Shown: one piece after another, positions 39,130 through 52,300 of the stretch | Numbering within the stretch: the stretch's first letter is position 1 | Layout: every line of letters starts with the position of its first letter | The notes under the pieces: generated by a model | Database searches by the model: none | What the model saw: the letters and a program-made list of their open reading frames with translations, nothing else | What the model was told of the DNA's origin: nothing | Source of the DNA: Tanytarsus gracilentus | Taxonomy: Eukaryota; Arthropoda; Insecta; Diptera; Chironomidae | Length of the DNA: 64,000 nt | NCBI GenBank assembly: GCA_038502055.1 | Contig: JAXRKN010000045.1 | Coordinates: forward strand, 84,501 to 148,500 | Direction of reading: 5' to 3' | Translations under genes and position numbers: made by a program

Positions 39130-42100
39130 AAACTCGTCTTTTGATGCCGAGTAGGATGGAATAGATCCGAGGTACTTAGGACTTAGGTTCTTAAAGCCTT
39201 GAGTCAAATATGAGTCTTAATTTTTTATGAACTTGATTTTCAAATACTGATCTGTTATGTTGGGTTACGCGGCAATACCCACGAGTGGGTTTTGAAACAT
39301 TTTTTTCTTGTAGCTCACATTTTACGTGCAGAATACAAATATTCGTTGTTATTAATTAAATGATTATACAGCCCGATCCGAGCCACCGATTGACATGCGG
39401 TTTTCGACAATAGCTCGAGCTTTGGCAGGCCCAACGTTTGTACCCAGCAGTTTTTCGATTAAGGCTCGTGGAAGGACAGAATGGTCAAAACCGGTCAAAA
39501 GAGTGAATTCTTATAAAACTGAAAACAAAAGAGAGCGGAGCTCTAATAAAAATTTGCATAATTTATACTTATCCATATGGCACTTATTAAAGTGCATATG
39601 AAATTCTACAAAGATCATAAATAGATATCAAAAAAGTTAATTAGACCAACTGGCTCCTATTCGCACATCTTACGAAGACAGCTGAAAGAGAAGCCATAAG
39701 GAACCGGCGTATGCATTATTAATTAAATAAACCACGTGAGCGCGATAAACTCTTCTTCAACTTACACGCGGGGGCATTTCAATTTTCTCTCTCTCTCTCT
39801 TACAACATTTTCGTTTCAACTGCAAGCATGCACCAAAAAACGAAGAAAAAATTTTCTCTTTCAGTTTTATTTTGATCGTTAACGTGAGCGGTTGGAAATA
39901 ATTAAACCTGCAAAAGTTAACCTGCAGAGTTTTTATTTGAGCAAAAAAGACATGATTTTTTAAATAATAACTTCAGTGTTTGTCATGCATCGATGAAATT
40001 TTTCTTTTAGTTACAAAAAAGTTCAAGAAAACAATAAAAAAACTTTAAAATTAAAGGCAAAAACTTATTAAACGAACTTGGCATTTTTTAATAAAAAACT
40101 TTAACATTTGATTGGATAAAGTCGTTAGCAATTAATTGGAGATTTTCTGCGGTCTCTCACTTCATCATCACAAGTGAAATAAACCGTGTAAAATAGGATT
40201 AACGATTTTTTGTGGTAAGTTGATTAAGTGAGATGAATTCATAAAGCACGAAAGTTACTGTAAAACACTCCCAAACTATTTTTATAGTCTTTTATTGTCG
40301 GGAAAAGAAATAGATTAAAAAAATATTGCGCACGAAATAACTTGGAGCGAAAATGAAAATACATTTTTTCAAAAAGAGCTTTACTGTTTAATTCTCGGAA
40401 GGAATTATTGGCCTATATTGTTTGCCGATGTCAATTGGTTCCATCATCGTTTGCTTCCAATATTCAATTTCAATCTTTTTTTCAGACGCTAACAATTCTT
40501 TTCTTAAAACTACTTTGGACACTTTCACTTTGACAATGAGTTTTAACACACATGTTGTTAAAATCTAAAATTGATGAACGTTTTAGTCACAAGACATGGA
40601 GAAAGAAAACAAGTGACTGTAAAAATTTTCTTAATTCATGTGAAACGACATGATTTTTAGGAATGAACTTGTATTATTTTTTGGATATGCACATTATTTT
40701 ATGAGTTTTCTTACGCATGAAATACGATTTCTTAAATTAATTGTCCAAAAAAAGCTTTTGATTGAGGTAACAAAATCGAATATTTAAAAGTTCAATATTT
40801 AAGATGTACTTAACTATTTAATTTACTTCTAAATTTTACGACAATCAATTTTCGTCAACGCAAAATCCAAAGCCATAAAATTCCCTAACATAATTTCCGG
40901 CTTACTGTCATTTCTCATTAATTAGTAGACCATTATTTTATTCTTTCCCCAATATCATGCATGTACATATGTTTCTACCTCAATGTTTCTAATTTCTTTC
41001 GGCTTCGTCGAGTTTGCGAGACCTACATGAGGGTTTAAAACAAGTGGAAACAGTATCACGACAAGATTTTACGTGTTTTAAAAAATATAAATTTTCTCTC
41101 GCGATGCGAAAAATTTTCACTTTCAATTTTTTTTCTTTTTGCATTCAATGTCATGAGAATTGTGAGAATTTTCTCAACATTGCACAATTTTTGTTTGTCT
41201 ACTTAACTTTCCATCCAAAGTGTATTTGTTATCGATTGTGTGCGAGTTCATTGCACTGAAATTAAAAAATTTGAATTTTTAAACACATGTTCCAACAACG
41301 ACTGCATGGATAAATTATGATGATGCACTTGAAACATAAAACAGACTTCTTTTTCTAATGTAATAAATATGTAACGATAAACGCCGATAAACGATGAAAA
41401 GCTTAAAACTTTTTCGTATGTTGCGAGGGTAATAAGCAATTAAAAAAATTAAAATTTAAAAAGTCATTAAGCATCTCCAATTTAATGAGAAGCCAAATTT
41501 TTAAATTTTAACTTCAACCTGACTCCGATCGAATATCGAAGCAGGCGAATGTGTAATTTCCGGTGGTCTCACTATAGAACCGCTGCCCGTCCGTCCATCA
41601 CCTCATTCAAATTGCATTGCACGCCACATGTGATTTTTATTGTTCTTTTTTTCTATTTACATTTTTGATCGAACCATTTTCGGTTGCCCCGGAAAGTATT
41701 CGTCACTAAAAGAATTTTTATGATTCATTATTTTACACGACTCAGCAAAAAAATGACGGAAGAGAATCGCAATCTTTATTTTTAAAGTGCCACCGAAATG
41801 TATTATTTTGTGAACTTAAAAACAAAGAGCAAGTATTTTGTAAACGTGCTGACCGCAGTAATTTGTCTCGAAAAGTGCGTTAAAAATTGTGAAATTGTGC
41901 TACATTTGCAGCCGATTATTTTTGTGAGAAATGCGTTGATTTTTTGTTCGAAAACGAGGGATTAATTAGTGGATTTGATGAACACAACTTTGGTGGAGTT
42001 TATTGTCTCAACAAATAGAAAAATGCAGATCGAAAAATTAATGCGCATGAAACTCAGTTCAAATTCAGTTCAAAAATAATGAAATTTAACTAAATACTCA

Positions 42101-42178
42101 AATGTTAAAACAACTTAAAGCAAATGAAATTTTCATGTTTGTGCAAAACGAGATACATCTTTTAGTTCCTTTTAACAG
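39130..42178. other. gene-free stretch
   Basis: No gene supported. On minus at about 39500-39370 a short open frame reads LPRALIEKLLGTNVGPAKAR, more protein-like than its surroundings but with stops at both ends and no clear splice context. The part from 41500 to 42000 is somewhat less AT-rich and could hold leader exons of the candidate gene at 42179. Confidence 0.35.
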
Positions 42179-42223
42179 TCATGGTGATGACTTTTCTTCT
42201 CTTGATCCAATTTTTACACGCCG
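42179..42223 (+). CDS. candidate signal-peptide exon of an unidentified + strand gene
   Basis: A good acceptor (CCTTTTAACAG) is followed by TC and an ATG. The frame MVMTFLLLIQFLHA ends at a perfect donor G|GTAAGTG. A tiny exon coding only a secretory signal, far upstream of the rest, is common for insect Ig-superfamily and other cell-surface genes. No continuing exon was identified before 64000; the Cad87A gene at 46364 has its own start and signal sequence. The gene could also be a chance combination of splice sites. Confidence 0.35.
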
Positions 42224-42304
42224 GTAAGTGAATTAAGAAACTGAAAGTAAATTTGTCATCTTTTAGATAATCATCTAACGCGTCTTTCTGTGCGTAACGC
42301 TGCT

Positions 42305-42318
42305 AGGTGGCGCTGCAG
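42305..42318 (+). promoter_or_regulatory. CTCF-like motif
   Basis: AGGTGGCGCTGCAG matches the core of the insect CTCF binding motif (AGGTGGCGCY). It stands out as a GC-rich word in AT-rich DNA, about 80 bp after the candidate signal exon and between the Mad2 and Cad87A genes. Binding is not demonstrated. Confidence 0.45.
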
Positions 42319-42970
42319 TCGTTTTTTAGAAGTTTTACATGTCAGGTAGCAATTTAAGGGCGTTGTTTAAAATTGAGTGAAGATTATTTGAAAAAAATTA
42401 GCAAGATAAATTATCGAATTAAATATTCAAATTTCAAATGGAATGGAACTTATTAAAGGGCGGACACAGAATTTATCAATATAAACCATCACGATGAAAT
42501 AAAATTCCAAAAGAACTTTAGGTTTTTTTGAACTGTTTAATATAAAATTTTGACCGACAGAGATCAAGAACTTAACATTCAAAAAAAAATGTACAAGAAA
42601 AAAGAATTAATTTTTTACATTCAGTACACAGAATTTATTTAAAGCTCAAATTTTTACAAAAACTTTAGAGCAGATATCCGCTTGAGATTGACAATCAAAT
42701 TAAAAATGAAACAATAAAAAGTGGAACCTTCAAAATAGTTCCAGCAACAAGCTTAATGGTTGCGCTTTAGCGCAGCCTCCACAATCTAGATCTGTGATCG
42801 CAGTATTATTAAATTATTTTATGGGGCGGCTCGCCACGGGTCCTTCTATATTATAATATTGATGCTAATTAATGTTCTTTTATTTTATGCAAAAACTGAT
42901 TTGTAAAATTTTATAATTTCAAGGAAAAAAAAGTTTTTCAGCTAATGTAAAATTGTTCTAATTTACAATA

Positions 42971-43440
42971 TTGGGTTGTTCACTATAAAAAAATTCTTAT
43001 TTAACGGCCATCTAACTTTTGTTCATAATTCGGAAATTAATTTCTAATTTTTATCTATAAAATTCTGAAATAAAAAGTAAATGATAGAAGACAGTACTAA
43101 GTTTGTCACATTTCCTCATACTTGGTTTTCAACTTGGTTGACAAAAAAGTTAGTTAAATTAACTTTTGTTAAACACCTATATTTTATATGGGGTCAATTC
43201 AACCTGACGTCCAGCAAAAACTAAGCTAAGGAAAAATTTCAATCTACTGGAATGTAAAAGCATATGAATTTTTTTTCTTCAAGTTTTGTCACCTGTAAAA
43301 GATTAAATATTTAAAACACTGTCTCTGTGTTTCTTCTATCATTAACTTTTTGTTTCAGAATTTTATCTTAATTAATTTCCGAATTATGAACAAAAGTTTA
43401 GATGGCCGTTAAATACGAATTTTTATAGTGAACAACCCAA
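42971..43440. mobile_element. mariner-like MITE (470 bp, TA target)
   Basis: Terminal inverted repeats beginning TTGGGTTGTTCACTATAAAA, about 75 bp long and about 95% matched, are flanked by TA on both sides (42969-42970, 43441-43442). The ends resemble mariner termini and a TA duplication is the Tc1/mariner hallmark. Inner arms extend further with CAGAATTTTAT/ATAAAATTCTG. No transposase frame. Confidence 0.85.
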
Positions 43441-43442
43441 TA

Positions 43443-46247
43443 TTATCCTCAAATGGTATATGAGACAGATAATGATGAAATTACCACTTTAAAAATTTTC
43501 CAATTTACGAAAATTACCTAAAGGATTTTCTCACATAAAAAACCGCCAAAAATTTTTAATACTTGTACAAAATCTCGAACAAGGTCAAATGGGGCTTTCA
43601 TACGTAATGATGATGAGAATTGGACTAAAATTGCACACAAAATGTCGTAATGTCACCATAAGAAATAAAAATCTGGTAAAAATCAGATGAACTAAGATGG
43701 TAAGAAGTGTAAAAATATTCTTGCAAAACAGTTGAAATAAATTTTTAAAACGAATCGCGTAATACCGAAAAAGTGCTTGAACCGTTACAGCTGTGAGAAA
43801 AAATGAAAGTGAATCTCACATTTTTCATGCACCAGAATCACTCAAAAGCTGTTGAGAAAGTCACATGGTTCGCAATGAAATTAAGCTATTTTCATAGGAC
43901 TTAATTGAAAGTTAAAGGGCAATGAAAATGAAGCGGGAAATTTTAACAAATGACTTTTTCAGTGTCATTGAGATGTACGAAGATTTTTATAATTGTCAAT
44001 GGCACACACGACATATAAAAATAAATTTTAATATGGTCATATAATTAAATCAGGTCTTTTTTTCGTGCCATGTTTTAAATTTATGACGGTGTTATTTTAG
44101 CAACCGGGTAACTCGCATAAACAGTACAGTTTTCTACTCACTTTTCTCCAGCTCCTCAAAATCAATGTCAGAATAAAAGTCAATTACAAGCTGTGGACAC
44201 TCTTTGCAAATTACTGCCGATGAAATATTTTAAACTTTTCCGTGTTTTCATTTAACTGTGTATATGAAATCGTTGCATTTTTTCTCTACATTGGTGATGT
44301 GCGATGGCTCTAATCCACCTTTGAAGGGATTATCAAACTTTTCTGGGATTGATTCTTTCTCAATTTGATTGGTCGTGTCCTTCATCATTTTGCAAAATTC
44401 TTTTTGCATTCTGATCAGAAAGCTATTTAAAATCACAAAATTATTTCAATTCAGTTTTTAATGCCGCGCATATTTTAATGCGATTATTCATAAAAGCGCT
44501 CATTGAATTCAGTGTTTGTTTAATTCCCACGATTTTAACTAAGCCATAGACATATTTGCGAATGATGAAAAGTGAAATTTTTCACTTGAAAGTCTCGTCG
44601 CGTCTGTGTGCATATGATTATGATGAATTAAAAATGTAGATCGTTTCTATTTAAGAATTCATGAACCGAAACTGTCTGCAGAGACGCTTATGACTTCTTT
44701 CCACGAGACTGCACGAAGATGCTAACAATAAATGAAGAAATTTTTCTCTCTTTAAACCGGCAAAAAAAGCATTTTTACACCTGAAATATTATTTTAATAT
44801 TTTTCATTGCATTGTGAGTATCATCGGTGATGTGTTTACTTTTTCATTCACATCGTTCCATCTCACGTGCTTCTTGTCTAAAGTCAACAAAGCTTGACGT
44901 GAAAAAGAGTAGCTATGGATATTATGGCTTTATAGATTTCTTTCGTTTATGGACGTTTTGTTAGAAGATTTTAAAGAACATAAAGGATTAAATTTTTACA
45001 AATTTATTTATCTACAATATTCAAACCAAATTTTTTTAAAAAATTATCTCCTACTTTTTTATGCTGTATGTGAACTTTAATTACAGCAGTGACATTTTGC
45101 GTCACTCTTACACTATGAATCCAGGAGATGAGTTAATGTTGATAACCTCAGGCATAAAAACGTCACAATTGGCGGTCGACTAAAAATCCAAATTTTTGTC
45201 TGCATGCAAAACGTACAAAAATTATTTTATTACCAGTAAATTTTTTTGTCTCAATTGTTCAGTCTCAATTATTTATATGTGTGCACACTTTTAATTAAAA
45301 CCCCTGTTGCACAATGTTTAAACACATATTTTTAAAGCTTGTAATGAGCTCGTATTTTAACATTTTGTGAATTAAATGAAAACAAAATTGCGTTGTATTA
45401 AAGTAAAAATACGTATGATCCAAAAGTTTGGAACTAAAAAAATTGAGTAATAATAATTATTAAACAAATTTTAGTCGTAAATTTACCCGTAAATCACGGA
45501 AATATTTTATAGATTTAAATTAAAGTTTTTGTTGGTTTTATAAACCAATAATTATTTGAATTTAGATGGCAGCTCAGTCGAATAAAATTTGCTTTGTTTG
45601 CATTATTTAAACAAAAAATTTAGTCTAAATTTAATTTTTGTGGTCATTCTAGTCCAATAAATTCAAAAAGTCGACCATCCCTTGATATAATCCCATTGTT
45701 TCTCAATGCAATGGCCAAATCATTTATTTTATTGGGATAGTTTCATTACATCAATTTTTTCAAGATTATTATTCGTTGATTAAAAATTTTCCAACTTCTT
45801 TAATAAAATAAATGAAAATCTCAAAATTGATGAAACCAAGAAATCAACTAAAATAATCTATTAGACGATACCTAGTGAAATAATTGCTTAAATGCTCGAT
45901 TTTTCTTGTATTTTTAGTGTAACCCACGAAGTTTTGACTAAGGAAAAACTCTATGCCTCTATCTAGCAATATTATTTATTCTTAATGCAGTTTGTTGCAC
46001 TCGGAATCAGATTTGATTTAATGTTGATGAACAAACAACATTAAAAGCTTCAAAAACACTTGAATGAACTTTTTAAAAGAAATTACGTTAGTTTATTTCA
46101 TGAACAAATAAAATTATTCAATTCAAAAACTCGTAAAAATGAATTTTAATGAGGTTTTAAAACCCCTTTATAACCAGTTATTTCAGGATCTTTAAAGAAA
46201 ACGCATTTGGTCACAATCATAAATCACTGAAATTTTTTCTATTACAG
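43443..46247. other. gene-free stretch upstream of the cadherin gene
   Basis: AT-rich. A 62-codon minus frame at 44436-44248 (IEKESIPEKFDNPFKGGLEP) has slightly protein-like composition but nothing supports it as a gene. At 45915-45935 a scrap of R1 (TTTTTAGTGTAACCCACGAA) is present. Confidence 0.45.
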
Positions 46248-46363
46248 AATCTCCGTAGCTAAATAATAAAATGAGGAAAATGTGACACAGTAAATGAAGC
46301 AATCAACATAAAGAAATTAAAACCAATTACGCAAAGTAAAAAGTAGTAGCTCAAAACGCCATT
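46248..46363 (+). other. Cad87A: 5'UTR part of the cadherin start exon
   Basis: TTTTTTCTATTACAG at 46233-46247 is a strong acceptor and the following 116 nt lead to the cadherin ATG at 46364. The first ATG in it (46271) opens a very short frame, so this is likely leader. A non-coding first exon should lie further upstream. Confidence 0.5.
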
Positions 46364-49300
46364 ATGAAATTATCAAGCAACATTCAATCACAATCGCCAA
46401 ATAACTCGCACCGAAAAGTTCGATTAAAGTGGTACCGCTTATTGGTGATTGCTTTAGTCACAATATTGTTAAGTAATGTAAATAAAGTAAATTGTAATGA
46501 ACGAAATAATCCACCGCGCTTTGTCATCGATGATCATCACTCAGAGATTGTTATTCGTCTGAAAGAGGGACCTGAAACGCCAGTTGGTAAATTAAAAAAA
46601 ATATTTTGTATTCTCATACATGTGTTAACTTAATTTATGTCTATTTGCGCATAATATAGGCAGCTTAATTTATACACTCAAGGGATTTGATCAAGATGGA
46701 GATGCACTTGATTTTGGTGTGCAGGGCACTTATGATAGCGACATAATTTGTGTGAAGAGCTTAACCGACCATGAGGCTGGCATTTATTTAGAGAAGGAGC
46801 TTGATCGTGAGGTAATTGAAAAAATTATTGAATTTTAAAAACGTTCATGAAAACTGAATAATAACTTAGTTTAAAAAATTCAATTTTTCCAACTTTTCTG
46901 TCCCACTATTTTTTTAGTAATTTTAAACGCTCTCAATTACCGCATTCAAATTCATTTTAACAATTTTTAACCGCAAATTAAATTATTTCCAGACCAAAGA
47001 CGCTTATACAATCATTCTTACACTGACTGACAATAAACTAGGTGACGGTCGATTTGTGACCCAATCACTTTTGCTTCTCGTTGAGGACGTAAATGACTCG
47101 GAACCTTTGTTCACTTCATTTCCATCGGCAATTGAAGTGCCTGAAAATAGTCAACCTGGTGTTTTGCTAACAGTCGAAGCCACTGATCGAGACGAAGGTG
47201 CATACGGTCAAGTTGTATATTATCTAGAAGAGCTCGACGGTGAAAACGATGCGTTTTCCATCTCGACATCACAAGGCAAGGGAGTCATTCGACTAAGAAA
47301 ATCTCTCGACTATGAACGCAAGAGTCTCTATCAAATTAAAGTGTTGGCGATTGATCGCGCCAATCAAGGTCGAGTAAACACCGGCACTGCTGCCATAGTT
47401 GTTAAAGTAACCGATCTGGAAGACAATGGGCCAGAATTTGTCTCGCAATCACCGGTAACGCGAATATCAGAAAGCATACTGAAGGGAAGTTATGTCACTA
47501 CCGTTAAAGCAGTGGATGGAGACCGAGGTGTAAATAATAAAATTAAATACTCGATAGTGCGTGGAGGCAACAATATGTTCAAGATCGATGAAGACACTGG
47601 AATAATAACAACATTAAAGGTATTGGACAGGGAAGACAGCAGGAATCTCATCAATGGCGCTTACATACTCGAAATACAAGCCGTCGAACGTTCGAAAAAG
47701 AAACCAGCACCATCAGTTAAGACTGAAATCACCATCATATTGATTGATGAAAATGATTCGACGCCCCAGTTCAAAAGTAATCGCTATGAATGTGAAATAC
47801 CCGAAAATGCACAGCAAAATACTCCCGTGAACTTTCTTCAAATCGACCCCAAAAACGATGTTTTCGACTACGATTTAGGAAATAATGGAACGTTTGAACT
47901 TTATCTTGATCCGCCAAACGATATTTTTGACATTTCACCAAAAAGAAGCTTGAATGAGGCAACTTTCGTTATTCGAGTTAGAAATCCGAAAATTTTGGAT
48001 TATGAGAAGATTAAAGTGCTCAACTTTACCATAGTTGCTAAGGAAATTACGACAGAAGGAAAATCTAGGTGCATTAAATTTAATTAAATTTTTTTTTAGA
48101 TTTCTAACCCTATAAAATTTCAAAAAGTTCTGTTCCCCTAATTATATACATAAAGGATCGCAATGACAACATTCCACAATTTTCAAAACAATCTTACAAC
48201 ATTGCTATTGCTGAAAATGTGGCCGGAGGTGTGAGCATAGCAAAAATCGATGCCATGGATCTTGACTCGGGCAATTTTGGAACCCAAGGAATTCGCTACA
48301 CTGGCATTACGGGTAAGTCGTTAATTTCGCTTTCGTTTAATTGATGTGAACATAAATAAATGCAGGAAGTATTTCACAACTGCTTAACATGGACCCAAAT
48401 ACGGGTGTCATAACGATCAAAAGCAACGCGGGACACTTTTTTGATCGTGAGATGTACGAAAAGCATCATTTAACGATTGAAGCGCGCGATAACTTGGGAG
48501 AAGGAAATCGTAATACCGTACCGATGATAATCAGCATCGTTGATGTGAACGATGAAATTCCGACTTTCTTGCAACGCAAATACGAGACGCGTCTCTTTGA
48601 GAATCAACCGACATTTGAAACTCCACTAGAGTTGGAGGCACGCGATGGTGACGTGAATGGAACAAGAAATAGTGAAATTTTCTATGAAATTGTCGCGGGC
48701 GATTTTCGTCATAACTTTACGATCGATATTAAAAGTGGAATTATAAGATTAAATAGTCCTATTGATTTTGAAAAATTAACTGTACCGCTTAGCCAAAAAT
48801 CTTTATCGATAAGACCAATTTACTTAACTGTACAAGCATCAGACGGCGGAAGACCTTCGCAAGCATCTCAAGTACCCGTTGTGATTTATGTGCAAGATGA
48901 AAATGATTTCGTTCCAGTTTTTGAGAAAACTTCTTATGCCGCTGAAATAATGGAAAATTTAGAGAGCGGAACTTCCATCTTGACCGTTAAGGCGGTAGAT
49001 TTTGATGGTTCATCTCCAAATAATTTAGTTTTTTATCGCATTCTCGATGGTGCTTTCGATAAATTTGTTATCGGATCTGATTCTGGCATTATTTCAATCG
49101 CCAACGGTGCATCACTTGATCCCGATTTATCGCATCCCAAAAGATATCATTTTTTATTGACTATAGTCGCTTTGGATGGAGGAATCGGAGATCAACAGTT
49201 CAGTAGCATAACCACTGTTAATATCAGTATCATTGACGTTAACAACAAACTTCCAACTTTCGTTGATCTCGAGACTGTTTATATACAAGAAAATACAGCA

Positions 49301-52300
49301 GTTGGCACCTCTGTCTATCGGCTAATTGCCAATGACTTGGATAGTGATGCAACCTTAAGGTACTTCTTTGACAGTGAATCTTCCGAAGCGAGAAATGAAA
49401 ACGGTGCAATTATTAAGCAATCAGAGTACGATTACATGCAAGGTAAGAAAACGTTAAAAATCAAAAATGTTAAAGAAAACAAATTAGATATTTAAACAAA
49501 CTTTGTTTTCACAGCCTTTGATCTCAATGCCAACGACGGCCTCATTAGAGTTTTAAAAATTCTAGATCGAGAGAAAATTGAGACTATTAAAATAGGTGTC
49601 GTTGTTGAGGACATTGCAGGTATTAATGTAAAGCAAACAGCAACAGGGATTCTGAATGTTGTGATTCTAGATGAAAATGATAACAATCCAAAATTTCAAA
49701 AACCATTCTACAAAAGATCAATCATGGAAAATAGCCAGATTGGATCAAATATTTTAAGTGTAGTGGCGACTGACGCCGATAAAAATAAATCAGTGTCTTA
49801 TGACCTCGAGGGTCCGGATGAGATTTTAAATTTTCTCTATCTCGATACGGAATCAGGAGAAATTTTAGTTCAAGAAAAAATTGATCATGAGCAATTTAGG
49901 TGGTTGAATTTTACGGTGCGTGCACGTGACTTCGGAACCCCTCAAAGATCTTCAATGGCTGAAGTGTACATCCAAATACTTGATGAAAACGACAACCAGC
50001 CTTACTTCATTACCGACTTTCAAAATCTCTCAATTTATGAAAATCAGCCAATTGGTACTCAAATTGCAGTCATCGAAGCCAGTGATTTGGACTCTGGCGA
50101 TTATGGAAAAATTACTTTTTTGATTGATCGACTGAGTGCTGAGAAAAAATTTGCAATTGACCCTGACACTGGCGTTCTAAAAGTTGCTGATAAAATTGAT
50201 CGAGAAGAAAAGTCCTCATATATGATTGTAATTGAAATAATCGATAACTATCAGTTTGGCGCTTCGAGTGGAGAAAGTCGAAATGCATTTAAGCAATTTT
50301 ACATTAAAATCTTGGACGAAAATGATCATGGGCCGGTGATTGAATTTCCATCGCAAAAAGAGCCATCTTGTAGTTCAGTAACTGAATTTCATGATATCAA
50401 AGAGGTTGTGACATCAATTAAAGCTAGCGATGCTGACGATCCATCATCGCCAAATGGTCAGGTCAGATTTGAGATTCGAGGAGGTTCAGGAGTTGACATG
50501 TTTTTACTTAAGCAAACTGACCCGTGGAATGCAAACATTTTTGCAAGAAATCGTCTCAATAAAAGATATGGAAATTATACCTTGGAAATTTCAGTGAAAG
50601 ACTTGGGAACACCTCAACTGTTTGTCGATATGAAATTAGACATTTGCGTGCAAGATTTTAATGATCATGCGCCTTATTTTGTATCACCAATTAACAATCA
50701 TACAATTCGAATAGCCGAGGTAAATTTTGAAATTTTAAAGTGCACTAAATGGTTTTTTATTTTAAAAATAATTTTTTGTAGAATGCAACTGTTGGTCAAT
50801 CGATCGCTCAAGTAGTGGCCAAAGATGAAGATGTTGGTCTTAATGCACTCGTTAAATATCGCTTTAAGCCTGATCTATTTGGCAACTATAAATCGTTTAA
50901 TATTGATGAAAACACCGGCTTAATTGGACTTCGTGTGCCACTTGACCGTGAAAAGCAAAAGCTTTATGAGGTATTTATTAATTGTTGGCATCCGATTAGA
51001 AAATTGAATTAAATTAATCTCTTCGAAGATTCGAGTCGAAGCTTACGACCACGGCATCCCCAAAGAGCTCTCATCCGATTTAGATTTAATAATTTACGTA
51101 CATAGCGTAGACAACTACGAGCCATCATTTTTAATGCAATCGATTTCAGTCAACTTCACAGGTTTGTATGAAATTTTTGGTTGCTTGAAGTGAGCAAGAG
51201 AGAGAGAGAGAGAGAGAGAGAAAATCAAGAGTCATTTTTCATTAATAATTCAAGTAATAAAACACAAAACAATTTCAAAAGCTTTACAAAACATTCGGTC
51301 TGTCAACGTCACAGGTTCACATGAAATTTTCGAGCTCAAATTCACTTTGATTTATTGTGGTCATAAATTTTCCATATTATTGCTTATTTATTTACTTTAT
51401 GTGTTTCACGCTCCCTTCTCATTTTCTCTCTGTCTATTGCAAACATTCTTACACACTCACAGAACATGTGGAGCCGGGTATAGAGAAGAGGAAACTACCA
51501 GATACTGTTGATAGGGAGGTCGATGACTTGGAGGATGATCCGACTGCCGTATGTTACTTCATTGTTCATGGCAATGATGATGGTCTTTTTAAATTAGATC
51601 GTGTGACGCATGTCTTGAGTGTCACTGGTGAACTTGACCGAGAAAGGAAACAAAATTATAGCTTAATTATTAAAGCGACGAAAGATTGTCTAAATCCACC
51701 ACAACCACTTAATGAAACTGTCGCTCGAATTCCGAAGGCGGCAAAGTTAATTAATAGGAAAGCGAAGAGTGAATTAAATCGATTTACAGATTCAACTGAA
51801 TTTGAGGCTATTGAAGGGGACTCGATGGTTGCTGCTGATGCTACTCTTATTGAAGTGCTAGTGCAAGTTCAAGACATTAACGACAACCCACCGAAATTTG
51901 AGAAAAAAATTTTCACGGGTGGTGTTTCAACTTCCGCAGATTTTGGCAGTGAAATTATGACACTAAAGGCTTTCGATCTCGATCTCGGTCCCAATGCCAA
52001 ACTTTCATACTTTAAAATTGGAAAAGTTCATAGAACAATTGCTGAAGGACTAGAGAACGTTAAAGAGCCTTCGTTTTTGATTGAAAAGGACACGGGAAGT
52101 TTGAAACTGAATTTTGATCCCCAAAAGAACATGAAAGGATATTTTGACTTTACAGTCGTAGTTAGAGATCGAGATGGACTCAATGACACTGCTCACGTTT
52201 TTATTTATTTACTGAGAGAAGACCAAAGAGTTAAATTTGTGCTGAGGCAACAAAATTTTGAGATAAGAGAAAAAGTTGATAAATTTAGAGAGTGAGTTTT

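Noticed and set aside
39370..39500. Minus-strand stretch reading LPRALIEKLLGTNVGPAKAR
   Set aside because: Protein-like but enclosed by stops; the possible acceptor (TTTTCAG) puts a stop in every frame. Probably a decayed repeat.
43240..43262. TGGAATGTAAAAGCATATG, similar to the miR-1 mature start
   Set aside because: Mismatched after the seed and inside the mariner-like MITE; no proper precursor hairpin.
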